Shown here piece by piece: positions 11,368 through 22,643 of a DNA stretch of 64,000 nt. The stretch comes from Ampelomyces quisqualis. Lineage: Eukaryota > Ascomycota > Dothideomycetes > Pleosporales > Phaeosphaeriaceae. The notes beneath the pieces are model-generated. The model was not told the origin of the DNA and ran no database searches. It worked only from the letters and a program-made list of their open reading frames with translations. The translations under genes and the position numbers were made by a program. The stretch covers positions 2,666,001-2,730,000 of the forward strand of contig JAGTXZ010000003.1 of the NCBI GenBank assembly GCA_018398575.1, read 5' to 3'. Position 1 is the first letter of the stretch; every line of letters begins with the position of its first letter.

Positions 11368-11704
11368 GGTGGATGTAGGCAATAGCTTGTGTAGGGGTAT
11401 GCAGTAGTAGGGAGTAACGTCTTCCTACTCCGTACTCTATGACATATGTATGCGGTGATTTGATCAAGAGCGTAACCCGTGCGGATTCCCCTTGCTAGCG
11501 CCACCTGGGTAGGTAGCTACTGTACTCCGTAGGGCAAAACTTTTCAAATTCGCATAGGCCTTTTGCTTGCCAATGCTTGCAAGAATTTCGATGAATTTGT
11601 TTGGCCTTGGGTAGGCCTGAGTACTCCGTATAAGAAGCACCTTTGCAATTGCCAGCCTATGGCATTATCTGCCTTCACATTGGACCTGCCTTTGTTTATC
11701 CATC
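11368..11704. other. 5' flank of the aspartic protease
   Basis: The stretch holds three copies of TACTCCGTA (11426-11434, 11523-11531 and 11622-11630) within about 200 bp. No gene is seen. It lies between the MITE and the protease start and should contain the protease promoter. Confidence 0.6.
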
Positions 11705-13136
11705 ATGTACATGTTAGGCTTAACACTCTTCTTCTTATTCAGCTTACATGCTCGCTGTACTATTGCAACTACTAATGGCAGCATAGCAGCACGTTTCAAG
11801 AGTACGTTTTACCTCCTATAGCTAGCACTGCACAGCATATTACTAAAACCTACAGTAACGGATAACGTCCTTGAACTTACTGCTCACAACTACCGCGCCA
11901 ACTCCCTCGGCAAACGCGGCGAACGCGGCAATCTCAAGCTTACACCAAGTACACAGGAGGACCTTTTGACTTATGACCACGCCTTCGTAGCCAAAGTATT
12001 CGTAGGTGACCAAGCCGTGTATCTCCTTGTAGACACTGGCTCAGAAAGAACCTGGGTTGCTACGCCATCTTTCAAATGCGTGGATGAGCACGGTAAACCA
12101 GCTCAATTACAGTTAGAATGTAGATTTGGGCACACGTTTGACCGTGGTGAATCAAAGACGTTGGAAGTGGCAGGAGACAAACCGTTTAAGATATTTTACG
12201 CGAGCGGCGAGTTTGTTCAGGGGGAAGCTGTCTACGAAGAAATTGGTATTGGGCACGTGGGCCGTGCGAAAAGGCCGGATTTCACTATTAGACAGAAAAT
12301 TGGCATCGCACAGGATGGACACTGGGTGGGCGACTTCATGAGTGGTGGAGTGCTGGGTCTAGGTTTCCCAAGGCAGCCAGATAGCTGGAGTATCCTTCAA
12401 ACCCTGTAAGGTCTCTTTGTCTAATAAATAATTGTGATTCTAGTTGAAACTGATACTAAGGTAACACGTTAGGTTTGAAGATCCATCCGTCGACCCTGTC
12501 TTCTCCCTTGCGCTCACCCGCCCTTCTTCGAGAGATGCTCCTTCAGTAGCTACAGGAGGCGTCCTTGCTTTTGGCGGCATTCCCAACGTCCCTATCCATG
12601 AAGATTCCTGGGTCACAACGCCTATGCTAGCTCCGCCCCCAGAAGTACTCGCTATTGAAATCGACGGGTTCGATATTACTCCCCATATCGAATCATCCCA
12701 CACACGCCAAAGCGGAGAACATCATCAAATCATATCTCGACGACTGAATATGGAGATTGACTCTGGCACATCAACGATTCAGGCCCCTCCTGACATTGTG
12801 AAGAATATTGCTTTATTCTTTGACCCTCCTGCGCAGCTAGACCCCGACGAAAACCTATGGGGAGTGGAATGCGACGCCTTGGCTCCAACCGTTGGTATCA
12901 AGATCCGTGGCAAATTATATAACATCTCTCCCAAAGATCTAGTCATTCCTAACCCAGAATTTGGGCAGGGTAGGTGCGAACTTGCTATTCAACCTACTGT
13001 CAGCAGGTATGACTGGGTGCTAGGCGAAACGTGGTTAAGGAATGTGCTTGTTGTGTTTGACTTCACCAGCGTTATAAAAGGGGGAAGAAATGGGAACAGC
13101 AATTCCCATGGGGATTTGCACATTGCTGCACGGTAG
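11705..13136 (+). CDS. secreted pepsin-like aspartic protease (family A1)
   Basis: This is probably an extracellular aspartic endopeptidase. I rebuild three exons: 11705-11801, 11856-12405 and 12473-13136, giving 436 residues. The first exon starts MYMLGLTLFFLFSL, a good signal peptide. It joins in frame, through a 54-bp GTACGT...ACAG intron, to ITDNVLELTAHNYRA, a propeptide-like stretch with dibasic and basic sites (KRGERG). The two catalytic motifs are VDTGSERTW (Asp92) and EIDSGTSTIQAP (Asp312). LAFGGIP and VLGETWLRNVLVVFD are further A1 hallmarks. The second intron has a CTAA branch and a TTAG acceptor. Both catalytic aspartates are present and there is no stop or frameshift, so it looks functional despite the adjacent transposon island. 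Exon 1 is the least certain part. Confidence 0.87.
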
Positions 13137-14027
13137 AGGAGGAACTGATCGCTCAACCCCTCCTACACCCGAGTCGGTCTCATGTAACGCAGCGAAGGCG
13201 CCCAGAACTACACTAGGGTCTTTCAGCTGGCATATCGTATTATAGGCAAATATACTCTTACCCTATATCGTGTTGAACAACAGCAGCAACAAAGTTGACA
13301 GCATCGCAATAGACGACACAGCACAGCAAAATTAGTGTGTTATAGCCACTTGTTAGAAAGGACGGGTAGGCGCAGACGAACAGCCTGATTGAGTAAGTTT
13401 GGGAATCGTTGAGAGGCTGATTCATGTGGCTTCATGCTGGGAGACATGGGTTGGTGCAAGCGCAGGGTCAAGGAACCAAGTGTTGTGTTGTGCCACGTAT
13501 GCACAGGAATCGATGCTATGAATCCAAGACTTTCCTGAATGGGTAGTTTGACCTGGGAAGCAACGACGGAGTCTGGTAGTGTGGGACGTTGGGTTCATGC
13601 ATGTGTTGGTGCCAGAGTGGATCGGACTAGTGGAATGACTGGTGCCCAACGAATGTGTGTGACCTGTTGAAATCAACGCAGCTTCGCTAGAGAAACTCAT
13701 CTTGATGTGTAGCTAGCGAGTGGATCACGAGATCATGTCAACCGTCCTAAAAGTTGGGCGAAGATCCATTGAGTACTGCTGGAAGGGGTGCGCTGTGGTC
13801 GCGGTAGGTCCAAGTAAATACGCGAAGAGGGACTAAAAATTTCCTAGTTGTTGGGTCTTGGTGTTGTACGGAGTAGTAGATGCACTTCTACTTGGGCAAT
13901 GGTCTGCAGGTCTACAGTTTCTTGAAGACTGCCTCCTACGCTCTTTCGCGGGTATGCTGAGAGTCTCGCTCTGTGTTATGCCATGCTGCCCTTTATGTGT
14001 CTTCCATAGCAGATCTCAAGCCGTTGC
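13137..14027. other. intergenic, no gene seen
   Basis: About 890 bp between the protease and the leftward ankyrin gene. A minus-strand ORF at 13422-13700 is His/Thr/Ser-rich and without a domain. One TACGGAGTA motif occurs at 13867-13875. It should hold the 3' UTRs of both neighbours. Confidence 0.55.
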
Positions 14028-14744
14028 TCAATCCACTCTTCTCCTCACACTGCGTGCATCCTGTTCGCTGCCCATGCCAGATACCACATCCGATACCAGC
14101 TCCCTCAACTGCCTCTGGACGTCTTCCGATTCGTAGTCGGGCCTTGCAGCAAGCTCCTCAATGCGCCGCCGTATCTCAGGATCTGGCGCATCGCCCGCAG
14201 CTTCCTCGCTCATGGTGCCCATCTCGATATTCAGACCGTCAGGTAGCGGCGGCGGAGGGTGTACGTCTGCAGTCTCGACCTCTCCGGCGCTGAGGCGCGG
14301 CGCACCTGTCCGCACGCTCTTCAAGTACTGGAAGACCTCGTGTGCCTCGCTCTCTTCCTCGGCAATCTTCTCTTCTGCAGTGTGGCCGTCTTCATTCCGT
14401 AACGACGTGTCTGCGCCGAGCTCTTCCACCAGACATTTGGCAACCTCGGCTTTTTCGCACGCAAAGAGCGGTGTCTCGCCGTCCTCGTCTAGGGTGTTGA
14501 CATCTGCGCTGTACTTGTGGACCAGCTCGCGTAGGACGTCCAGCTGGTTGTAGGATGCGGCGGCGTGGACTAGCGAGTAGCCATGCGCATCGCGGGCAGA
14601 GGCGAGCTGCGGGTGCTGGGCTAGCGACGAAAGAATGGCCTGGGGTCGCGTGTCGATGAGGTTCAGCAGCAGATCGATAGTCGGCGGGGGCAAGGCCATG
14701 GTGGGAGTGCGGGTGAGGCTGGCGATGTTGTTTGTGGCTTGCAT
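14028..14744 (-). CDS. ankyrin-repeat protein
   Basis: A single exon encodes 238 residues. Ankyrin repeats run from about residue 45 to 140: DAHGYSLVHAAASYNQLDVLRELV, DEDGETPLFACEKAEVAKCLVEELGAD and NEDGHTAEEKIAEEE. A Glu-rich, proline-containing tail follows. The arrangement resembles a small conserved fungal ankyrin protein like yeast YCR051W, whose function is not well defined. Two in-frame starts exist, at 14744 (MQATNN) and 14700 (MALPPPTID). The second fits the compact family N-terminus better, so the first 15 residues are doubtful. No signal peptide or membrane segment is visible. It probably acts as a soluble protein-interaction module. Confidence 0.85.
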   Translation of the reverse strand: MQATNNIASLTRTPTMALPPPTIDLLLNLIDTRPQAILSSLAQHPQLASARDAHGYSLVHAAASYNQLDVLRELVHKYSADVNTLDEDGETPLFACEKAEVAKCLVEELGADTSLRNEDGHTAEEKIAEEESEAHEVFQYLKSVRTGAPRLSAGEVETADVHPPPPLPDGLNIEMGTMSEEAAGDAPDPEIRRRIEELAARPDYESEDVQRQLRELVSDVVSGMGSEQDARSVRRRVD

Positions 14745-15254
14745 GTCGGGATTACCGATGAAATGCCGAGCAACCCCAGCATTGGCTAGATATGCCCCGT
14801 ACTCGGCACTCCGTACATACTCGGTACCGCCGGGGTCTTGGTCCTCTCGTCGTCGTCACTGTCTCATGGGCGCGAAGGAGTGTTGCGTCAGCCAGCCATC
14901 TCCGTTGGCGCCAGCTGAGACCACGTCAAATCACAGCCTCCACGGACAGCTGACTGAGCTGAGTCCGGCGCGCTTGGCGTGTCTCGTGATTCGTGCCCCT
15001 TTCACATCGCCTTCGATGCTGACATGCCCACACTCGCCATCAACCCTCTCTTGTCCCCGCCCCCTCCTGGGGTTTCCTGCGCATAGTTTCCGTTGCTTTG
15101 TTCCTTTGTTCGCCAAGCGCAAACGCAAAACACGACCAGCCGCAGCACGCTGTTTTTAGCGCTGCGTTGCATTCGGACCTACCTACAACACGTCACGCAT
15201 GCGCTCATCTCTTGTCGTCCACTCTCACCATCGCTGAATCATTCCCCTGCCATC
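14745..15254. other. divergent intergenic region (ankyrin gene / PAP2 gene)
   Basis: About 510 bp separate two divergent starts, so both promoters should lie here. C/T-rich tracts precede the PAP2 start (15120-15250), as is common for fungal 5' leaders. The ORFs inside have no domain. Confidence 0.55.
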
Positions 15255-16668
15255 ATGAGGACTGTACGAGGCATGGGCGTGCCGTCCGTGAAGCTCGTCG
15301 CGTCCTACATATTCGACTGGATTTGCATCATGTGAGTGACCGCGTGCCACACGTGCAAAGCCCCGCTAGTCGGTCTATAGAGGCGACATGCGTCACTCTT
15401 CCATGGCCATCCAGACACGCTACAATGTACGAAGAAGCGATGCCTAACATCTCACAGCGCAATTGCAGCAGTCGGCGCCGGCTGGGAGTACATCTACCCA
15501 TATAACCGCCCCTTCTCACCCGTCAATCTCGACATCTCGTACCCCTTTCAGCATCACGAGACTATCCCGACATGGCTTCTCGTTATCGTCTCACTCGTTG
15601 CGCCCGCCGGCATCATCTTCGTTGTGTGCATGGTCTTCGTTCCCGGCCCGACCGCCAGCAGAGGAACCCCGAAGGCGCTGATCTGGAGGAGGAAGCTCTG
15701 GGAATGGAACATTGGCTGGATGGGACTCGCTCTTTCGCTTGCGACTGCCTTCATGATCACTCAGGGCATGAAGCTTGTTTTCGGAAAGCCGCGACCTGAC
15801 CTGCTCTCTCGCTGCCAGCCCGACCTCAGCCTCGTGTCAGCAAACATCGTCAACCCTGTCGTCAGCAACGTCTTGGGTGATTTGACCAACAACTGGGTGC
15901 TCGTCACTTCGGATGTCTGCACGAACCCTGATCGCAGCCGAGGCGGCGAACTCATGGACGGCTTCAAGTCGTTTCCCAGTGGCCACGCCAGCTGTACGCC
16001 TTCCAGTCCCTGAATGCACCTTCCGTCATGCTAACATCACGACAGTTTCCTGGGCTGGTCTTCTCTACCTCACCCTCTTCCTCGCCTCCAAATTTGCCGT
16101 CGCAATTCCCTTCCTTCCACCCCGCCCATACAGCACGAACCCAAACCACACTTCGGCCATCGCGCCCTCCAACCTCAAGAAACAAGCCTCCATGGCCTTC
16201 TCCAAACAAGAATCCTCCCTCTCGTCCTTCGCAGACGAATACGTCGTCCCCATTCGCTACCAAAACGCTGCTCCACCCGTCTACACCCTCATCCTCGTCC
16301 TCGTCCCCATCGGCTCTGCAATCTACATTTGTGCCTCGCGCTTCACGGATTATCGTCATTTTGGCTTTGATCTCTTGTTCGGAAGCTTTATTGGTATTGC
16401 GACTGCGTGGTTTAGCTTCAGGTTCTACCACCTTCCGATTACGCGCGGTGCGGGATGGGCGTGGGGACCCAGGAGCTATGACCGCGCGTGGGGCATTGGT
16501 GTTGGGCGAGGAAGTTATGTTGGAACCGAGGGCTGGAGTAAAGGCGGAAGGAGTGAAACTACAGGTGCGGGTGTTATCAACGGACGCATGGATGGGCAGT
16601 CGAATGAGGGCATCTTACAGGAGGAGAGGGAGAGCGATGTCACTGCTTCACATCATCATGCTGTTTAA
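15255..16668 (+). CDS. PAP2-family lipid phosphatase (DPP1/LPP1-like)
   Basis: This membrane enzyme probably dephosphorylates phosphatidic acid or diacylglycerol pyrophosphate. Three exons (15255-15331, 15458-15993 and 16046-16668) encode 411 residues. All three PAP2 catalytic motifs are present: K131-LVFGK-RP, PSGH at 199-202, and SR-x5-H-x3-D at 302-313 (SRFTDYRHFGFD), with the catalytic His309. Hydrophobic segments include the N-terminal VASYIFDW...AIAAVGAGW, TWLLVIVSLVAPAGIIFVV, WAGLLYLTLFLASKFAVAI and YTLILVLVPIGSAIYI. The insert between motifs 2 and 3 is Ser/Pro-rich. The tail after about residue 330 is Gly/Ser-rich and low in complexity. The gene is convergent with PUF6, 226 bp away. 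Exact substrate is not deducible. Confidence 0.92.
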
Positions 16669-16894
16669 TCTGGTCGATATTAAGTTTTCTTATGTTGGTT
16701 ACTTTGTGTTGTGCGCGCGGCGTTGGGTCACTTTGGTTTAGAAAAGATCACTCTGGACTGGATGGAGATGCGGAAAGCAGGAATCATTGTATACCAGTCC
16801 TTGTACGCTTGAAATTCTACTTGTCAACGTATGTGTCAGATGCAAGATGCATTCGAAACTTTGAAGAAAGAAATGCCCATGTGCAACGACCACT

Positions 16895-19192
16895 TTATAG
16901 CTTTTCCAACAAGATCCTCGCGCCGGCATTGCCTCTCGGCGCAGCAACTGCTTTGTCGCCCTTGTTCCCACCCTTCTTCTTCTTCTTCTCACTTTCATCC
17001 TTTGCCGGCCCAGCCGCAGCCTCCAACTTCTTCCTGCCCTTCTTCAGCGCCATGAGCACTTCGCTCTTCTTCTCGAACCCTTCTGCCTCTGTCAAAGCCA
17101 CGATGACAAACGACCCTTGACCGATCGCCCAATCAACCACATTGTCCCTGATCTCGTTCCACAACAGGTCCGCGAACTCTAGAGCAGGGGTAACGGGTAC
17201 GACTTTCTTGGTCGCGGGGTCAAATTTGCCGCCTTGAACGAGTGTCTTGAGCATGTTCTTGCCGTGGCTAGAAGGCTTGTTGTCCGCTGTTGATGCAGGT
17301 AGCGACGAGTCGAGGATAGATTGTGATAGACGCGCGACTTCGGCGAGAGCTTCTTTGCGTTTTGCGGGCTCGACGTCTGGTGCGCCGACGAGTATCTCGC
17401 CTATGAATTGGAGGCCAAAGGCGAAGGATGCAAAGTCCGATGCGCGTGCGGCGATGGCGCTGAGGAGTTGGGGCTCGATGTATTTTGCTACTTCTTGCAT
17501 GCGCGTGTTGGGATCTTTCTTGGATGTGGTTTGCCGGATGGCGTAGAGTTCTGCTAGGCGTTCGCGCGTGTTGTCGTCGAGGAGCCACTTCGCGTCCGAC
17601 ACGAAGGGGTAGAGGAGAACTGTGCGTGCGCGGGCGTCATTGACTAGGTTGAGGACTTTCTCAGCGAGCGCATCGTTGCTAGGCAGGAGTTCGCCGAATA
17701 TTGATTTTGATGACAGTTTGGTGTCATCGGTGACCGCGAGCGCTGCCAGAAGAACGTGGTGTGCGTTTACGTCGTAGGCCATCAGTTCAATGTTGTCCTT
17801 ATATGGTCGCAAGAAGAGCTTGCGGTCCTTTGCGGTCCCGTATGCAAAGCATAGGGACATGAGCCTTGAGCCTGACTTAGTAAAGGCTAGGTTCTTCAGC
17901 AGATCCACGTTATCTGCCTCCTCGCCCTCCTTTAGGGTAGGATCCGGTTTCAGATGCTCCAGGAAGTCATTCGCTTGTTCTGTGCCGGGCTCGCAGACGA
18001 GGAAGTACTGTAACATGGCATCGTGTAGCATGGTGAAGCCTGTGAGCTTTTTCTGTATGAGCGAGTTGATCTGGTTCTCGAGGTAGTCCAGGATAGGCTT
18101 CCGCTTCTCTGGCGACTCTTTTAGTATTGTGGAGAGTTCGGCGCTGTCTGTGCCCTTCGCCTCCATTCCCTTGATAGAGAACTCCGGACCATACCATTCC
18201 CGAAGAAGGCGTGCCTTCTGCTCTGGTGTTGCGACTGCTCTGTAGATGTCGTCCATAATCCAAGCGGCCTCGGGGTGGTTAATGAGGCGCTTGACGAAGC
18301 CGTAAAATTCTTGGATAATGAGGTCGCGGATCTCAGGGTCACTGTAGATGTCAGTGGACGACCTGAAGTGCGCCGTTCTATCCACTCACCCCTTCTCCAC
18401 GAGCTTCGCAATCAGGAACTTTGAGTATTTGCCTTCGGCCAATGTCCTGAACTCGCCCTTGAGCTCGCGCGCAATCATTCGGCGCTGCTCCATGGTCGAG
18501 TATTTGATAGCAGTCTGGATAACACGAACGGAGTCATGCTTGAAGACAAAGTCCTTGACTCTGCCCTCTATGATCTCAAAAAGCTCCCTGACAAGCTCTT
18601 TCCTCTCATCCTTTTGAATGTGCGACTTGAGCCTGAGCTTCTCCCACAACTTCTTCGAACGCTCGATGACGTCGGCATTGGGTTTCGCGGCCTTGCGCTC
18701 TTTCGCAAGGGCTTTTTGTTTCGCGTGCGCTTCTCGTGAGTTGTTTGCTACGATGTATCAGCTTCTGCATCATTGGAGAACTCGAGAGCTGAGCGCACCG
18801 TTGAGCTCCGCCAGCTTTGAGTCTGACGCATCGCTCTTTGTCTTCTTCTTATTGTCGGCTGCCTCATCCCTCGACTCGCGCTTGTGCGCCTTGCCGCTCT
18901 GCTTCACATCTCCCGTTGGCTCGGCGTCTTCGCTGCTGTCTGCGTCGCTCATCTCAACGTCTTCGTTCGCCGAGAAACCATAGAAGCCATTCTCTTGCTC
19001 GCTAGTGTCTGATTCGATGAGATCATCCGAACTTTTCTCCTGGACCTTCTTTGACTTCTTCACGGGTTTTACCTCATGCTTTGGGCGGCTTCTCGATTTC
19101 GGTGCAGATTTTTCGACCTTGACCTTCTTGCTTTCTGTCTTGATATCGGCGGCGGGTGCCAACACTGCGGATTTGCGTTTAATTCCGGCCAT
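16895..19192 (-). CDS. PUF6: PUF6, pumilio-repeat ribosome-biogenesis / RNA-binding protein
   Basis: Puf6 is a nucleolar PUM-repeat protein needed for 60S subunit biogenesis and, in yeast, for repressing ASH1 mRNA. Three exons (19192-18799, 18747-18390 and 18341-16895) give 732 residues. The N-terminal 170 residues are Lys- and acidic-rich, with nuclear localisation signals (KRK, KKVKVEK, KPVKKSKK). PUM-HD repeats follow: KHDSVRVIQTAIKYSTMEQR, GKYSKFLIAKLVEKGDPEIR, HPEAAWIMDDIYR and SRLMSLCFAYGTAKDRK. The C-terminal CPL region is present, ending in a Lys/Gly-rich tail. The second junction (AAG GG|T GAC) rebuilds the conserved VEKGDPEIRDL. The divergent Puf6-type repeats and the C-terminal extension distinguish it from classical Puf3/Puf4 proteins. 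Confidence 0.94.
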
Positions 19193-21168
19193 TGTTGGGG
19201 ACCTGGGTGTGCGTGTGTGTGCAGGCGCGCACCCATTGTGAACTTTTTCGACCGTGGCAGCCGCACTAACATAAAAGTGGGGCGCTTGAGTAACTTAAAT
19301 GCTTGGCCGTTCGTCTGAACTCACTCCGACCTCACAAAGTCTTTGCTCAAAGCTGAAACTGTACTCCTCAGGACAGACAACCCCTGGACTGAGCACGGAA
19401 AGTTCGTTTGGTCGGCATCCAAGCCAGTAGCACTATACTGCCATGAGATTCATCGTCTCCAGCATCTCTGTTCGACTAGTCGGTGCCTAGTCGGCGCCTT
19501 GATTCCACCCTGTATGCGCCCTATTCGTTTGAGATGGGAAACTGTCGCCGGGGATTGTGGCTCGTAGACAGTTTTTTGATCCCACTCAGTTGTGGTTCGC
19601 GGTCGCCTGGTCAGCATCTGCCTGTGTCCGCCGCAGATACGTTGTCGACGGTTTTGCAAGTGATGGACTTCATTCGAAGAAGGTAAACTTGCTGGCGCTG
19701 TCCAGGTGCCCGACTCGCCCTATGGGAGTACCTGATCCTCGACCAGTGGCTCCTTGAGGTCCGTTCGCCACACTTGAGTAGAGTTTTTCGTCGCGACGGT
19801 CGTCTTCCTCAAGGCGATGTCATTCTTGAAGACTGGTAGCTCTACGTCGCATATGTCAGAATCTGGTCGAGTATGGCCAAGAATGTCGGTCATGCGTTTG
19901 TAGCACCAGCTTCGGGATCTCGAGTCGCAGCATGGCATACGGATCGGGGTATGATAGCCACTTCCTACTGATGATAGACACCGTCCGCACTCATCGGGAT
20001 CTCGAGGCTCGCTGCTCCGAAGCTCTCAGTGTCGTCGTCGGTCCCCATGCCGGCCTTTATCAGTGGCAGCATACTGAGTCGCCGCACAAGCATGATAAAG
20101 TCCTGGAGGACACAGATGGGCTTAGGCTCTTCGTATGAACGTCGACAAAAACCTACTTGGTACTGTGATGTCACTGGTTGTGAGTCCATGCTTACGTTGC
20201 TGCCGATGTCGACATCGCTACCGTCATCTGGCTCGACCGTCAACAACATCTTCTTGTGGTCGAAGAGCTTGATCTGAGCCACTTGGGGCTGAATTGAGCC
20301 GCATGTGTAAGCGTGGTCGTCACAGGCATAGGGGCTGACACTTTCCCGCTGTTTTTGAAGCCCCAAGCGTGATTGAGGGTCACGAACAGGCTTGTAGAGG
20401 AAAATGGAGAAACAATTTCGTACAGAATTCGAAATGAAGCGAAGGTTCTGTGTTTAAAGAGGTCCAAATTCCTGCTCGAAAATGGCCTTGTCACTAATTA
20501 CGATGCCGTACGGAATACGGGATATCGCAAAAAGTAGAATGCTGGTAGACGTGCAGAACACGCTTTCCTTAAGTCTTCTACTAAGAGACCAACTATATGG
20601 CTCCTAGGTTGATTCCAATAATCAGAGGGGAAATGTTACGCAAGGGAATGCAACCCATGCGGATCTCTGCTTGAGCAGCAACCTGCGTTGTTTTTCATGC
20701 GAGAGACGAGGAGAAAAAGTGGTCCGGTCCACTGTCCATAATGGGCTGAAGATCGGCTACATCATCAATCAGAGTGCGTCCTTGTGCATTTCCCTACTTT
20801 ACTGGCTTAAGACGGGAGGGGGGGATGCTATCTTTCGAGACGGTACAGAAGTCCAACATAACCAGCACATATCTACGACACATGCATAATCGTTGAATAA
20901 CAAAAAAAGCTTGTTAGTTATGTATATTGTGATTGCCGAAAGAAGAACAGGGGAAAAAAGCAGATGTAGTGAGCCCCGGTACCTTCGGTGGCATACGCCG
21001 CTCGCTTGTCGGAGGAGCTGGTCATGCCAGAACCTATATCACCATAACGTTTGAGTGAACTGGCTACCTGGATTGCTCTGAGTGTACATTTGATTGATAT
21101 GTAAGGTTGACCAAGATGTGTGACGGCTTAAGACTCGGCAGTGTCAGTCTAAATGGCGTGTTTGAGCT
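19193..21168. other. sparse region with possible decayed ORFs
   Basis: About 2 kb without a confident gene. On the minus strand, frames at 20240-20494, 19965-20366 and 19720-19938 are consecutive and read protein-like, for example KLFDHKKMLLTVEPDD and ELPVFKNDIALRKTT. I could not join them with good splice sites and recognise no family. They may be an orphan gene or a pseudogene. The 5' flank of PUF6 is at the left end. Confidence 0.4.
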
Positions 21169-22080
21169 CTACTGGACAGTCTCTGCCTTTGCGGCATCAG
21201 CGAGGTCGTCTGCCCATTTTTCTAAACCACAAAATTTAGTTGAAGAGCGTAGAAGAAGATACCAAGGCGCCTACGTACCAGTATTGTCTTCGTTGCGATT
21301 GAGCTTGTTCTTCCCCTCGTCTAGAATTGTTTTCTCCTTGGCCTCCTCAAGAGCTTTGCGGTCGTGCTCCGCCTTCTGCCTCCGCCGCTTTATCTCGCGC
21401 TTCGATATCGGATTCTCCATCGTGTCAAGCGTAGGCTGTAGGTTACAGCTCATTTGATTTGGAGACTTTTCCACGTTCTGCCTCTCCTTGTACCTCGAGA
21501 TCTCGTTCTCCATCGTGTCAAGCGTGGGCTGCGAATCCAGGCTCATCTTCTTGAACCCATGTTCCAGCTTCTGCCTCTGCCACTTCAGTTCGCGCTTTGA
21601 GATATAGTTATCTGTTCTGTTGAGCGTATTGTGCGGGTTCTGGTGCTTCTCATCCGTGGTGGCGACTGCGGCTTTCTTGTCGACCTTCTTACCGAGCCTC
21701 GCGCTCCTGATTTGCTTGTAGTAAAGTCTGTGAGGGCACTTGCGCTTCCTACCCTTAGCATTTGGCCGCTTGGGGTCGAGAGATGGTAAATCCGCATCCA
21801 AGGTAGACCCGTTCAGCTGCGCCTTCTTCCCACCTCGTGCCAAAGTGGTAGCCTTTATGCTAGGCTTAGCAATGATGTCACCCGCATCGATGCCGCCATC
21901 ACTGCTTGGCTCAACGTTGGACATCTCGATACAATCGTACGCGTATTTTATTCGACACTGTCCTAGCTGTGACGCAGAAGCAGACGCGCTTCTGCCATCA
22001 GTGAGGGCCCTGTCAAAATTGAGGGGAGCGAACGATTTTGCGGTGGAGGAAGAAGAAGCCCTGTTGCCGGGCATATGCAT
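21169..22080 (-). CDS. hypothetical basic protein with internal repeats
   Basis: I do not recognise the family. Two exons (22080-21279 and 21221-21169) would give 284 residues. The intron (GTACGT...TTTAG) leads in frame to a short last exon ending KWADDLADAAKAETVQ. The protein is rich in Lys, Arg, Gln and Asp with a KGRKRKCPHR nuclear-localisation-like stretch. A motif of about 30 residues is repeated two to three times: ISKRELKWQRQKLEHG, then QPTLDTMENEISRYKERQ, then QPTLDTMENPISKREIKRRRQKAEHDRK. This part should be helical. The start is ambiguous. I chose MHMPGNRASSSS because upstream frame sequence is hydrophobic and Cys-rich; MSNVEPSSDG further in is another option. It may be lineage-specific. 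Confidence 0.6.
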
Positions 22081-22643
22081 TAGGGAATAGTTTTTGTTTG
22101 AAGGACTTGATGATGTCGCAATAGCGCCAAGATTTGCAAAGCACTGACGGCGGCAGCAAGCGTGGCAAAATCTTAGTGAATGTAGAAAAGCATGACTGAC
22201 CGCAAACAGGATTGCCTTTCCTAGATGAAGGTCCCACGGATTTGAGGAACTGAACAGCGCAAAATACAACCCGTTTTTAAGATGACTTGCGTCGTCTCGA
22301 AATATCTGCCTTGGCGTCGATGGTCAAAGGGAAGTCAGAATTCCGGCGCCATTCCGACCTGATACCGGTAGCTCCCCTTCAGCACAGTCGGAATGGCTCA
22401 GCAATAAGCATCAGACACTCGTGACCAATTCTATACCTTTGTTGGACTCGGGGAACCAAGCTACAACATCATTCCCAATTATCGGAGCGTTGACAAGCTT
22501 GAGCAGGTCTTGGTCCAACTAGCGAAGTGCATCAACCAGCATGATCAATCTTTTCCTATCCTTTAACATGCGCATTGTGGCCGCACAAATCTGTGCCCGA
22601 GATTAACGCCATGGAACCAGATTGGACAAGTAAATAAACACGC
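22081..22643. other. divergent intergenic region
   Basis: About 560 bp between the basic repeat protein and the HET-like ORF. The open frame of the former continues into it until 22269. No domain or structural element is seen. Confidence 0.45.
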
